64,000 bases of DNA from Hypomesus transpacificus (GCF_021917145.1 NC_061067.1:1512538-1576537); one strand, 5' to 3'. Counted from the first letter of the stretch, positions 49,476-60,299 are shown. Numbers and translations are program-made. Notes: generated from the letters alone by a model not told the origin.

Positions 49476-50267
49476 TATTGGGTGTTTACAACCTTCCTGT
49501 CATGAAGACCACCAGCCTCTAACATGAACATCCAGGTGCACAGAACAAAGATCAACATGAGAATCAGACGTATGAGTGAATTATAGGTAGCGTTGTGTTC
49601 TTAATACATTATCTGAAGTAATTTTGCTTTGTGGTAAAAATCTAATGCTTGTACATTTAAATTTGTGTAATTTTTTAATTTTCTAATTTTCTAAATCAAA
49701 TGCTTAGTCGGCTCAGAATCAGAATCCAGTTCACACAAAGAAGGCAATTGACCGTTCCCCAAGCCACGCCCCCTTAGTTATTGTTGCTACGTCCGACACA
49801 ATTCCCGGAACTGTCAACCCAAAAGCCATGGCGAGTACGAGGATAAGCGCTACAGCTGTCAGTGTGAGTGAGGATTTTTTGAGTAATACCTCTCTGACGA
49901 GGGCCGTTCTAGGGAGGAGTTTTTTCCTTTGGATGGTTGGTGCAGAACAAACAACATAGTAACTTTCTGTATTACTCTATTTGTGTACATTTGAACATGA
50001 ATCTTGACTTTATTCAGCTATAATGTCTTTGTTTCTAATAAAATATTATGACCTGTAACATGATGTGTTGCAGTGTGGTTCATCTCTCCTGCGCTTCAGT
50101 TTAATTCATGTAATTCTCTACTCCACCAGTAGTGCACATGCAGCACAGCAGATTCTTCCTCCAGTAAACTCTCTAACCTCATCGAACCAGTTTAGAGACA
50201 GTACATATCTCCTCTGTTTATCAAACATCACATTCAAAACTCTTAAAAGTGGGCATTTTTACACAAT

Positions 50268-50281
50268 TTTATTTCAATAAA
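50268..50281. terminator. Overlapping polyadenylation signals for convergent genes
   Basis: The sequence TTTATTTCAATAAA reads AATAAA on the + strand (50276-50281) and AATAAA on the - strand (50273-50268). The TRIM gene arrives from the left (stop at 49188) and the ptgds-like gene from the right (stop at 50731), so each could use its own signal here. TRIM also has an earlier AATAAA at 50037-50042. Confidence 0.65.
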
Positions 50282-50387
50282 GCAAATCACAACAACAGAA
50301 ATCAGCGGTATAAAAAAATGACTTGTTGACATGTGGAGATGGGGAGGGTGGAGACAGGAGAGGAGCTTGGTCCTAAAACAGCTGACC

Positions 50388-50591
50388 TGTCCTCCCAGAC
50401 TCCACTGGAGGACCAGGGGGGGAGGGGGTCTGGGGGAGGGAGATCTGGTAGAAGCGCCAGGGTGGAGCTAGCAGCTCTCTGTAGCAGGTGTTTAGGGTAG
50501 GGTGGAGCTATCAGGTCTCTGTAGGTGTTTAGCTTTAGCTTGGTAGTACAGCTGCAGACAGGTCCCAGGATGGTGAGCAGGGTGTGTGTGT
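50388..50591. repeat. Segmental duplicate copy B, in the ptgds 3' UTR region
   Basis: Direct-orientation near-identical match to 41046-41312. Shared stretches include CCTCCCAGACTCCA, GGTGGAGCTAGCAGCTCTCT and TTTAGCTTTAGCTTGGTAGT. This copy has only one short run where the other has a 17-mer array. Confidence 0.9.
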
Positions 50592-50593
50592 GT

Positions 50594-50596
<3 letters not shown>

Positions 50597-50635
<39 letters not shown>

Positions 50636-50641
50636 GTGTGT

Positions 50642-50687
<46 letters not shown>
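50597..50687 (-). repeat. (GA)n tract in two blocks, ptgds 3' UTR region
   Basis: Two long (AG)n runs separated by GGGTGTGTGTTAG, just downstream of the ptgds-like stop codon on the - strand. Confidence 0.9.
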
Positions 50688-50730
50688 GTGTTTGTGTGTG
50701 TGAGAGTGAAAGTGGGAGGATGGAGGCAGT

Positions 50731-51792
50731 CTAAGCCTCTCTACATTCATCTGTAACAGACAGGAAGAGACAGTGAGTAGAAGTTTGGATCTCAACTTGA
50801 CTCGAGCCAGGTGCATCACCACGACAACACACCTCTATCTGTCAGTGTGTGCAGTGTGTGTGTATGTGTGTGTATGTGTGTTTGTCAGGGACTGCAGTCT
50901 CACCGTTCTTTGGCAGCATGGCGATGTTGCTAGGCAGGATTCCCGTATCCTCGGAGAACTGTCGGAACCTCTCCTGAAGGGCAGCGCTCACCTCAGGACT
51001 GCGACCTGCAACCGCAACATGACCACAATGTGACCACAATGTGACCACGACATGACCACGACATGACCGCAACATGACCACAACGTGACCACAACGTGAC
51101 CACAACATGACCACGATTTGACCACGACGTGACCACGACATGACCACGACGTGACCACGACGTGACCACGACATGACCACGACGTGACCACGACGTGACC
51201 ACAACGTGACCACAACGTGACCACAACGTGACCACAACATGACCACAACGTGACCACAACATGACCACAACATGACCACAACACCACTGTGTTACATCAC
51301 ACCATGACCACATGGCCCCCCCTCAGCAAGGCCCCGCCCACCCTCAGCCAGGCCCCACCCCCCCAACCAGGCCCTGCCCCCCCTCAACAGGCCCCACCCC
51401 CCTCAGCAAGGCCCCGCCCCCCGTCAGCAAGGCCCCGCCCACCCTCAGCCAGGCCCCCCCCCCCCCCCCCTCAGCAGGCCCCAGAGCTCCTCTGTGGAGG
51501 AGGATCTCTTACTGTAGAGCTTGTTGAGGACCTCCGACACTCCCTCCTTGGTCTTGATGGTGTGGACCAGAGCATAGTCATCAGACTGGACATCCACCAC
51601 ACGCATGTCATTCTCATTGTTCCAACCTGGAGGAGGGAAAGAGAGGATGGGGAGTTGAACTGAGGTAGGTGCGTGTGTGTGTGCGTGCGTGCGTGTGTGT
51701 GTGTGAACTCACGCTGGCTGACAAAGGTGAAGCGTCCAGGGGTGTCAGTCTTCTTGGCCAGGTGAGTCATTCTCCAGCAGCTACCGTCTTCC

Positions 51793-51855
<63 letters not shown>

Positions 51856-52196
51856 AGGGAGAGGGAGAGGGAGAGGGAGAGGGAGAGGGAGAGGGAGAGG
51901 GAGAGGGAGAGGGAGAGGGAGAGGGAGAGGGAGAGGGAGAGAGACATCAGCCCCAACATTCCAGTATGGATTGGGCTGTACCACAGACACACTTCCACAC
52001 GGCACGCTCACTAACTCACTTCAGGTTGGCGTAGGACAGGTCCAGATCTCCGCCAGCTGTGGCCACCATGGTGGCAGTGCCCATCTTCATACCAGCCTTG
52101 TGGTTCACAAACCAGGCTGCGTTGGTGGCAAAGCCAACCAAGTACCACTTGCCAGCCATCTGAAACAGGGGAGAGAGGAAGGAGGGAGAGAGAGCG

Positions 52197-52266
<70 letters not shown>

Positions 52267-52945
52267 AGAGGAGGGAGGGTGAAGAGGGAGGGAGAGAGAG
52301 AAGACAGAGTAGGGAGGGTGAAGAGGGAGAGACAAAAGAATGAAGAAAAGGAAGGAGTGGTTGGACAGAGTGTTTAAACATGTTCACACTTACACACAAC
52401 CCCATCAATGCACACCAACAAACCCAAACATCAACACACATACACATCACCTTGATGTTTCATTTTAAATGGAAAAACGTTCCCTGCCCCCTCCTCCTGG
52501 ATCGTCATACAGGGAGAACCATGATTCTCTCATCTGTGTAACCCTTTTTCTCTTTCATCTCATTTCTTCCATAAACAGCTACAATAAAAACAATGTAAAG
52601 TCATAGTGCATTCCTCTCTCTCTGTTTCTATACCTCCATCGCTCATCTTTCAGTCTAATCTCTTCAACTTCTTCACACCCAAGTCTTTCCTACATGAGTC
52701 CTGCTTCCTACAGATAGCATATTATGCACTCTTTTCTCTCCCATTATCTCTCCAACTGGATGTACATCTCTTTCTATCTCCTTCTATCTTCGTCTCTATC
52801 TCTCTTTGTATCACTCAATCTCCCACCCTTCATCTCATCTCCTTCTTACCTTCTCCAGACTGAAGTCTTTGGTGGGTACGATTTCAGTGCAGACGGCTGC
52901 TCCACACAGCAGCGCTGCCAACACTGTCAACATCTCAGTCTTCAT
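50731..52945 (-). CDS. ptgdsb: Lipocalin, prostaglandin D synthase-like (ptgdsb type), six coding exons
   Basis: Exons on the - strand are 52945-52850, 52159-52020, 51792-51713, 51626-51513, 51005-50904 and 50750-50731. They give 552 nt, or 183 residues plus stop, with phase-consistent GT-AG borders. Residues 1 to about 20 are a signal peptide (MKTEMLTVLAALLCGAAVC). The lipocalin G-x-W motif is MAGKWYLVGF at 33-42, and the strand motif DDYALVHT follows in exon 4. The Cys pair in GSCWRM and the C-terminal DECREA matches the family disulphide. The protein should be a secreted carrier of small hydrophobic ligands. At the position of the mammalian catalytic Cys65, aligned by spacing from the G-x-W tryptophan, this protein has Gly59, so PGD2 synthase activity is doubtful; loss of this Cys in fish proteins is, as I recall, already known. 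A TATA-like box lies 75 bp upstream. Introns carry several minisatellites. The gene converges on the TRIM gene. Confidence 0.92.
51013..51287. repeat. 11-bp minisatellite, about 25 copies, in the last large ptgds intron
   Basis: Units read CGTGACCACAA, CATGACCACGA and close variants. Every unit holds TGACC. It begins right next to the exon starting at 51005 on the - strand, only a few bases from the acceptor. Confidence 0.92.
51306..51480. repeat. C-rich minisatellite in ptgds intron
   Basis: Imperfect repeat of about 20 bp built on CCCTCAGCAAGGCCCCGCCC, eight or so units with a C run inside. It lies between the 11-mer array and exon 4 of the ptgds-like gene. Confidence 0.85.
51799..51941. 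repeat. (GA)n followed by (GGGAGA)n hexamer array
   Basis: A (GA)n run to about 51845 passes into about 16 copies of GGGAGA. It ends only 7 bp from ptgds exon 3 and forms its polypyrimidine tract on the - strand. Confidence 0.95.
52201..52262. repeat. (GA)n microsatellite in ptgds intron 1
   Basis: About 31 GA dinucleotides, upstream on the - strand of exon 2 and possibly part of its pyrimidine tract. Confidence 0.95.
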
Positions 52946-53019
52946 GGTTTCAGCTCTTCACGAGAGTGTGTGTGTGTGTGTAAAGAAGAGGTGGTGTACA
53001 CCGAGAGGGAAACACGCTC

Positions 53020-53026
53020 TTTATAT
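53020..53026 (-). promoter_or_regulatory. TATA box of the ptgds-like gene
   Basis: On the - strand the sequence reads CATATAAAGAG, a good TATA box, about 75 bp upstream of the lipocalin start codon at 52945. That leaves room for a short 5' UTR if transcription starts about 30 bp downstream. A 15-mer C-rich array (53035-53089) lies directly upstream. Inferred from sequence and spacing only. Confidence 0.6.
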
Positions 53027-53034
53027 GCTGTAGG

Positions 53035-53089
53035 CTCCCCCCACCTACTCTCCCCCCACCTACTCTCCCCCCACCTACTCTCCCCCCAC
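53035..53089. repeat. 15-bp C-rich array upstream of the ptgds promoter
   Basis: Four units of CTCCCCCCACCTACT, starting about 10 bp upstream of the TATA box. Confidence 0.85.
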
Positions 53090-54898
53090 ACACACATAAC
53101 AACTGCTCCAAGGCACAGGTCCTCCCACATCTCCTCCCTGTCACCCCTCAGGCACACTAATCACTGTTACACAACTAGCACATGTGGTGCAGGGGGGCAG
53201 GGAGAGGAGGAACCAGGGGGCAGAGGGAGCCAGGGGGGTAGGAGTGGAACTGGGGGAGGGGGAGGACAGGAGGGGGACAGGGGGAGGGTGCCCAGCATGT
53301 CTTCTCTTTGTTTCCGTTACCCCACCCTAAGGTCACATCTGGATGTGAAGCTGCTGCTCTGATCAATGCTGCATCACATTCATCTATTTTATCTTATTTT
53401 CCTACTCCTTAGGTGAAAGAAAAACTTTAAATGGTGACATTACTGTCCCAATACTTGTTACGATACTTCAATTAAGGTATACAAAAATGTCTGAAAATAT
53501 GTAGAAACGTCAGGTAATAAGACGTGATGTGATTTGAGTGAAGAATATTCTGTAAGCCTATACATACAATATAATGTGTTGTCTATCTCTTATGTCAGTG
53601 TATATAACAGCACTGTGTGTCAACAGGTTGGTTCGTGTTTAGAAGGTTATAGAGTTTATCCCGTGCATTCCACGAGAGCGAATCGGCTGCGGACTATATA
53701 CTATCCGAGAGAAAGGCAATCTTGTCAGCAGCCTTGCGTAACCAACACTGGTTTAAGTGGGGGTAGGATTCTGCAGTTTTATAACAAAAAGTCCCTCAAA
53801 ATAACATCTGGGATGTGTTAAGAGTCCCTTTCAACAAGTTCGCAGTTAACCATTCCCGCACATCTGGTGACAACACAAACACAATAGATGGGACTAGCCT
53901 CAATCTATACATATTATATTTACATTTTAGTAATCTATTTGTTTGAAAGGTGTACAAATTCAACAATGCCACATCGTCTTGTTAAACAATATGTTGATTC
54001 CAGTGCCAACTCTCACTTGGGTTGACCCACACATGACAAGATATTTTAGTTTAACACCTCAAACCATACTCAGTCTGTGGGTTCTTAAGCTTTCCTGAGA
54101 TGCATCGCTCGCCTGGCGCCCCCACCTCCTAATCCTTTCCCTTGACAGTTCGTCTTTGCAAATAGCCAAAATAAAAAAACTTTTTGCTAAACACAGCGCA
54201 CATTATGCTGTTAAAATGCACCTTTTCCATTACAATAAATGAATAACACAAGTTAAGTAATCGTTGTTTTTTTTATTGGCATATAGTGCCGTCCGCAGTC
54301 TGCCGGCTTGACCAGTACTCTTGGTTGGGAAGGACATGGAACACAACGTTTCCTCAACAGAACGGTACGCAGTCTGTAAGACAGTTGAAACAACCGGAAT
54401 ACAAAGTGTATAAAGTTATTAAACATTACTAAAATTTTTGTTTGTGAAATGTTAGCAAATGAGGTAGGCTAGATATTGACAACTAAAAGTTTCAACTAAA
54501 TAAATAAATATCCAAGTTAAGTAACCCGTTTACAAAATGTGAGTCTATGTAACAAATCCTTACACAATGTAACCATGCTGGACACAAACGTGAGTTAGGA
54601 AGTGAAAAAGGGTTTGATTGGTCCTGCTGGTTCCCAAATAAACCAATCAGCGTATCTCTACCATCAGATAAGGCGGAGCAAATGAGCAAACAGATGCTTC
54701 TAACGTTGAATTAGGCTGGTGCTTTTGTAACCATTCTGATTTCGTAAACTAGCTAGTTCTTCAACTCAAGATTAGATACGTAGATTACGTGTTTTATCAG
54801 CAAAATGCCCATGAAACAACATGTTAAACATTTAAATTATGCTTAAATTATAATAAATTATTATTATATAAGCTTTATATAAACTTAACATAAAATAT
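53090..54898. other. Intergenic region between the ptgds promoter and the c8g 3' end
   Basis: About 1.8 kb with no recognisable coding sequence. It should hold the ptgds promoter-proximal region and the c8g 3' UTR; a possible c8g polyadenylation signal on the - strand lies at 54277-54272. Confidence 0.6.
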
Positions 54899-55811
54899 CT
54901 ACTTACTAATCACGTGCACCTTTTCTACTGACTCACAGTGACCTGTTAAAGAAAGACACATTAATTCACCCTGTAAATCCTCAGGGTGTGCAGAATAAAG
55001 CTGTTGAACTGTCTGTGTTGTGGGCAGATGACAGCACGACTGTGCAGAGCAGACCCACTGTAGCTGGGATAGGGAGTCATTAAGTCGTAATCAAAGCCAT
55101 GCTTCTTGGCCACATCCTGAAACTTATCCAATATGGCTTCTGATACTTTCTTAGTCCTGCCTGTGAAGAGGCACAACAACAACAACAACATCAGATTTAC
55201 ACAAATGACGCAAGACAAGAGTCCTGCAGTGTCAGAACGGCCTCCTGACTTGCTGTGCTTGTGTGCAGCAGCTTCCCTTAGACTCACTGTAGAATTTGAG
55301 GGTGACCTGCTCCTTCTTCTGGAGATGGAAGACGGCATAGGAGCTGTGGTCCGTGTCCACAACCACCACAGCCGTGTCCAGCAGAGGCCTTCCCCCTGTT
55401 GGACGAGAGCACAGCGCTGAGGGGGAGGAGCCTACTGAGGGGGAGGAGTCTACTGAGGGGGAGGAGCCTACTGAGGGGGAGGAGCCTAACGGACACCCAG
55501 GTAAACATGGCTGTTCTCACACATGCTGATCACTTATGTGTTAACCTATCTGTGAGTTTATCTAAGTACGTGTTTATGTGTGTATCTATGTGTGTGTTTC
55601 TCTGTCGCTCTGTGCTGAAGTGTCCAGGCTGCCGCTGGTAAATGAAAACATGAAGGTGGCGAGACTGGACATGAAATACAGAGTTTAGTTTAAACAAGCA
55701 GCCAATCAGGGTGCAGCTGTTGAGATGCTTGATGTTTGGCTGGCATACAGACATGATACACGCAGGGACTTTTATGGGTTGTTTTCAAAGAACCGAGTCT
55801 GTAAGGGGTGT

Positions 55812-55856
<45 letters not shown>

Positions 55857-57499
55857 TGTGTGAGTGTGTGTGTACTCACCATTAAGTACAAAGTGCCCTG
55901 GAGTGGGGGTGAGAGTGTAGGCTTGCAACACCTCCCAGCACTGATGATTACTTAGATAAGAAGGATGAAGAGGAGGAGGATGAAGAGGAGGAACAGAAGG
56001 ATGAAGAGGAGGGAGGGAGATAACAGAGAGATGGAGGGAGGAGGTCAGTGTGACTTGTTAAATCTCGTCTTGTGAGCTCACACATTCCTTCAGTGAGGAG
56101 CAGCCGTGCCTGGTTCAGACACGCTCTCATCACGCTCCAGCTCTGCACCCCTGCCCTGCCTCAGCAGGGAACGTGACCCCTGCCTCAGCAGGTCCCTGCC
56201 TCAGCAGGGAATCTGCAAGCCAAGTGGAACCCAAGCCAACAGCTTCCCTGCTCTGCTGCATGGATGACCCGAGGAACCCTCAAGACTCAACAGATCCAAA
56301 GATGTTTGTCTCTCAGCCAAAGAATGACTGAGCTTAAACCTTCACGCACACTCAGACTTCTAGGAATATGTTGAGTCACAAAGTCAAGTCTCATTACTCA
56401 TTACGGCAGTAATTTCCACTGAACAACAAGAACAAGTCTCTTCCTGTTATGGAGCCCCAGGCGGGAGCATGAGAGGAGTAACGGAGAAACAAGAGAAAGA
56501 GTCAACAGATTGTTGCATCAAACAAGAGAAAATATTTGCGAAAGACAGAGAGACAGAAAGAAAGATAGAGAGAGACAAACACACAAAGAGAAAGAGCGAT
56601 TTTGACTGAAATGAAATATATAGTGCCCTCTGCTGGTAAGTTTTAGAACTAGATCGTGTCATTGGGCACAATAGTGGAGCATGTTGTTGCAGATGAAGAA
56701 GTTGTAGGTTCAAATCCTCCCTGTCGCTTTGGATCAAAAGTATCTGCTAAATGATTACATAACAATAATTACATTACTCATAATATAGTCACAAATACTG
56801 CAAGTGTGTGTGCGTATGTATGTGTGCATGCATGCGTGTCCATATTTGACTGTGTGTGTGTGTGTGTGTGTGTGTGTACTCACTGACGCGTCATGGTGCT
56901 GACAGACAGGGGCTGTTTGGGCTTGGAGGGCGGGGTCAGGGTCAACACTACAGCTTCCACGCTGGACCCGTGGGTCATCAGGTAGGAACACTTGGACGCC
57001 ACGCTAGACAGGTACCACGTCCCCGCCATCTGCAACACAGAACGCGCAGGAGAACCTGACCAGGTGTTTCACCAGCCTGTCTGTACCTGTCTGTCTGTAG
57101 CTATCTGTAACTGTCTGTCTGTAGCTGTTTGTCTGAACCTGTCTGTAGCTGTCTGTCTGAACCTGTCTGTCTGCTATTTTATCCTCACATTCTATTATTT
57201 CATCTACAATAAAACATGTATAAAAGAAAAAAAAACATTTCCAAAATATATATTCTAGGTTTTGCATCCAAGCACACACAAGTAGTGACAAGGTACAAAG
57301 ACCACACACACACACATACCTGGTCTATGTCTACGTTCTGGGCCGCTGCGATCTCAGAGGTGGTGGTGGGGTCTTTTTTCTTTTTGGGTCTTTCCTTTTT
57401 GGGCCTGCTCTTTGCCCCTCCAGTACCCTGTGCCAGGGTCTCCGTGAGACATAAACACACCAGCAGGCCCAACACTAGCCCCCTCCGTGCCCAAACCAT
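54899..57499 (-). CDS. c8g: Complement component C8 gamma chain (lipocalin), six coding exons
   Basis: Exons on the - strand are 57499-57320, 57029-56884, 55950-55880, 55395-55288, 55160-55059 and 54942-54899. They total 651 nt, or 216 residues plus stop; human C8G has 202. A signal peptide (LVLGLLVCLCLTETLA) is followed by a Lys-rich stretch (KKERPKKKKDP) and then the lipocalin G-x-W motif MAGTWYL. Cys74 lies nine residues after the motif Trp, exactly where human Cys40 forms the disulphide to C8 alpha. The Cys in QCWEV and in HCESVEKVHV match the internal disulphide of the family. In mammals C8 gamma joins C8 alpha and beta in the membrane attack complex; the fish product should be a plasma protein with the same role. 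An in-frame ATG lies 12 bp upstream of the chosen start. Exon 5 is 102 nt as in the neighbouring ptgds-like gene, which supports common origin by tandem duplication of a lipocalin. Confidence 0.91.
55417..55489. repeat. 18-bp array in c8g intron 3
   Basis: Four units of CTGAGGGGGAGGAGCCTA, about 20 bp upstream (- strand) of the c8g exon that starts at 55395. Confidence 0.85.
55816..55866. repeat. (GT)n microsatellite in c8g intron
   Basis: A roughly 50-bp GT run that begins about a dozen bases past a c8g splice donor on the - strand. Confidence 0.9.
56150..56212. repeat. Short array of CCCTGCCTCAGCAGGGA
   Basis: Three to four imperfect units of about 17-25 bp in c8g intron 2. The unit is nearly its own reverse complement (CCCTGC...GCAGGG). 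Confidence 0.7.
56668..56765 (+). mobile_element. SINE fragment, tRNA-like B box plus tail
   Basis: GTAGGTTCAAATCCTCCC resembles a polymerase III B box, and is followed at once by GTCGCTTTGGATCAAAAGTA and TCTGCTAAATG, the tail seen in the other SINEs here. It lies inside c8g intron 2 in opposite orientation to the gene. Confidence 0.7.
57075..57172. repeat. CTGTCTGTAGCTGT repeat in c8g intron 1
   Basis: Imperfect array of CTGTCTGTAGCTGTCTGTCTGAAC-like units next to exon 2 of c8g. Confidence 0.8.
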
Positions 57500-58086
57500 G
57501 CTCACTCTCACAGACGTCTCCTGCAGTGCTCAACTTTGCTGCTTCCAACCTCTCCTGCTGCTGTCTGTGTGTTCTCTCTCTGTCTGTCTGAGGCACACTC
57601 TGATACACTATCCCATGGTCGAACACACACACACCCAAACACACTCACAAACACACACCACAAACCCAAAGACGTACACACACACACAGGGTTGTGACCT
57701 ATCAGTTGCTCATTAACCTGGGTGAGGGATGGGCCTTCCAGTCAGTATTGATCCTCCAGAGAGGGGGGCGGTATTGTTGACACAGTGATTTTTTTTTCAT
57801 TATGTGAAAACTCAAACTTCTTTACAATCTTTCTACCCTTTGACCCCCAATTAAACACAGTAAATAACAATAAATACAAAAAATATTTTTTGATTGTTTT
57901 ATTTATTGACAAAATGGCCTTTATTTTGAAGTGCGCAGAGAGGAGGGAAGTGTGAGCCGTGTCTCCCAGCAGCAGACAGCTCCTGCTCTGCTGGTCAGCA
58001 GCAGGTTGAGTCAGGTGGAGACTGGATGACACCCAGGTCCTCGACCCAGATCCTGGTTACACAAACTCTGAACTTCCAGATTCAGG

Positions 58087-58180
58087 GGTGCTCAGTGGGA
58101 GAACATCTGACTGCAAATCAAAAGGTTGCATATTGTCACTTGGAATAAAAGCGTCTGCTAAAAGAATACATTACATTCAG
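58087..58180 (+). mobile_element. SINE fragment
   Basis: GGTGCTCAGTGGGAGAACAT resembles a tRNA A-box region, followed by a degenerate B box and GGAATAAAAGCGTCTGCTAA, the fish SINE tail. Short and internally deleted. Confidence 0.65.
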
Positions 58181-58420
58181 ATGAACCTCTGTCTATCGTA
58201 CAGAAACAATGTAGGTTAAGACAGTTACACTGAAAACACAGAAACACTGTAGATTAAGGGCTACACAAAATCATCCAAACCCTCTTCCTCTCAACTTCAT
58301 ATACAGTGTTACAGGAAGCCCTGGCTAAGCTGGAGGGTTAAGGGGGGGCCCAGGGTTGGGGTTAGACCAGGGGGTTGAGTTTAGTTCTGGGTGTGAGGTG
58401 TTCCTCCAGGGGGTGTGTTC

Positions 58421-58511
58421 CGATGGTGTGGGGGCGTGTCTCGATGGTGTGGGGGGCGTGTCTTGATGGTGTGGGGGGCGTGTCTCGATGGTGTGGGGGC
58501 GTGTCTCAACA
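58421..58511. repeat. 21-bp G-rich array just past the msrb2 stop codon
   Basis: Four units of GATGGTGTGGGGGGCGTGTC-type sequence, beginning about 12 bp downstream of the msrb2 stop on the - strand, so in its 3' UTR. Confidence 0.85.
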
Positions 58512-58522
58512 AGGTGGGGCCT

Positions 58523-58951
58523 CTACTGGTCTGCATCGTTGGAGGGGCTCTGTTCTCGAGGTTTGAAGGTGAGGGCCGCGCTGTTGATGCAGAACCGCTG
58601 GCCTGTGGGGTCCGGGCCGTCTTCAAACACATGACCAAGGTGGGCATCACACTGCAGCACACACACACACACAGATGACTACATATGGATCCTTTCGTTT
58701 CAGGACGTATTTACTGGCTGAACCAGGAACAGAGTGCTGTTGTTACTACTTCCTCCTTGCGGGCTTCTTTACCCAGAAAGCAACTCACATGTTTACACAG
58801 AACCTCTGTCCCTGCGCTGCCCAGACTGTTGTCGGGGCGACGGATGATGGAGGCGTGGCTCTCGTCTCTGCCCCACGCTCCGTGGGCCTCTGTGAACGCT
58901 GGCCACCCCGTACCAGATTCATACTTAGCCTCCGAACTGGAGAGAGGAGGG

Positions 58952-58989
<38 letters not shown>

Positions 58990-60297
58990 GGAAGGGGGGA
59001 GAGAGGAGGGGAGGGGGGAGAGAGAGGAGGGGAGGGTGAAGAAAGAGAAAGAGGATGGAGTGAGAGAGGGGAAATGACAGAGAGTGAGAGAAATATCGAG
59101 AGAGGGGATGGGAGAGAGAGTAGAGCGGAAGGAGAGAGATGAGAACATGTACCCTCTTGCTGTCTTGGAGTCAATTTAAATGTGAAGCTGAAAGGTCAAA
59201 GGTCGGCATGTTACCTGAAGAGGGGAGAGTCACAGCACACACAGTGGTACATTCCCACGTCATTATGGTGCAGGTAGATTCCACTGAAGGGCTGAAAACA
59301 CACATACGTGACATTTAGTCCAGAACAATGTTGTCACAAACAACTAGAGAGCCCACAGTTACTTTACGGCCGAATGACAAGTGTCTTCTGCTACAGAGGC
59401 CTGGGAACCCATAACATGCACTATCACACTGTGCAATCCTGGGGTGAGTCATTTCAACTCTTATTAAACCCTCTGAAACCGTTTACAAGATTATCTCCAG
59501 AAGCTCATGATTTCCCCTAGTGGAAAGTCGTTTTATTTATATCTGGTTCGTGGCAGTGTCCCTATCAGTATCAGACATGCCGTTTGCTGTATAGACACCT
59601 GTGTAACAACATGCAAAGTCGTCCATCCTAACCTGCACACTGACGTTTAGATAAGGATTGAATGTAGGCTATGTCAGTTTGTTGTAGCTGTTTGTAAAAC
59701 ACACAGGCACACACTCATATAGGTACATGCTAATACATAGGCACACACACACAACTTACCACTTCGGTGCCCTTCTCCCTCGTGACTACGTACTGCTCTG
59801 GAGAGAGCTTCTTCTGCCAGTCTGTTGTCTCATCATAGCGAGTCAGAGACTGCAAGCCTGTCACACGCACATTTTTCAACTGCAGTGTTTTGTGCATTTT
59901 AGTCATATTTTGATGCTGTCTCTTCGATCTAAGGGAAATGTGATTTTGGCAACCCTCAAATGTCGGTTCTGTTTAACTGACTGATCCTGCTGGGAAATAG
60001 CTACAACATATTACGTCACAGATGGATCGTTTCCGAAATCATCCTCGTGTTAAAACGGAACTTTTTTTGTATAAAAAATAAAACACATTGACATGCAAAG
60101 TTTCACATAGGCGAGTAGCCCTAGGCAGCTCGTGCTAGGCAGCAGCTTGACAGCTAGAACTCGGGCTTCACGGGGGATTTACCTGCACTTGTGAAGACAG
60201 CACGGCGGAAGGCTGGGATTCGTTTGGGCAACAATGCAGACTTGGCGACCGCACTTTGAGAAATCACCCTGGAGAGTCGACCTACGAGACCAGACAT
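58523..60297 (-). CDS. msrb2: Methionine-R-sulfoxide reductase B2, mitochondrial, five coding exons
   Basis: Exons on the - strand are 60297-60183, 59857-59760, 59291-59215, 58936-58789 and 58651-58523, 567 nt in all (188 residues plus stop; human 182). The N-terminus [15 protein letters not shown] is basic and Ser-rich without acids, as in a mitochondrial presequence. The SelR/MsrB domain begins at [11 protein letters not shown]. It holds the two zinc CxxC pairs, C88/C91 (CVCC) and C144/C147 (CKHC), the substrate loop SGTGWPAF, and the catalytic Cys167 in RFCINS, so it is a Cys-type and not a selenocysteine enzyme. It reduces methionine-R-sulfoxide in proteins back to methionine, with thioredoxin as electron donor. 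A Cys before SGTGWP in the human enzyme is Glu here. A possible TATA-like CTTATAAA lies at 60418-60425. Intron 3 holds a (GA)n purine tract. armc3 lies directly upstream in the same direction, as in human 10p12. Confidence 0.95.
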
Positions 60298-60299
60298 GT

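Larger units (their letters stand above)
57515..58520. other. Intergenic region between c8g and msrb2
   Basis: About 1 kb. It contains CA-rich DNA (57620-57690), a SINE fragment near 58087-58180 and a 21-mer array (58421-58511). No gene seen. Confidence 0.6.

Noticed and set aside
56700..56730. tRNA gene suggested by GGTTCAAATCC
   Set aside because: Only the B-box half is present and it is followed by a SINE tail; no cloverleaf can be drawn.
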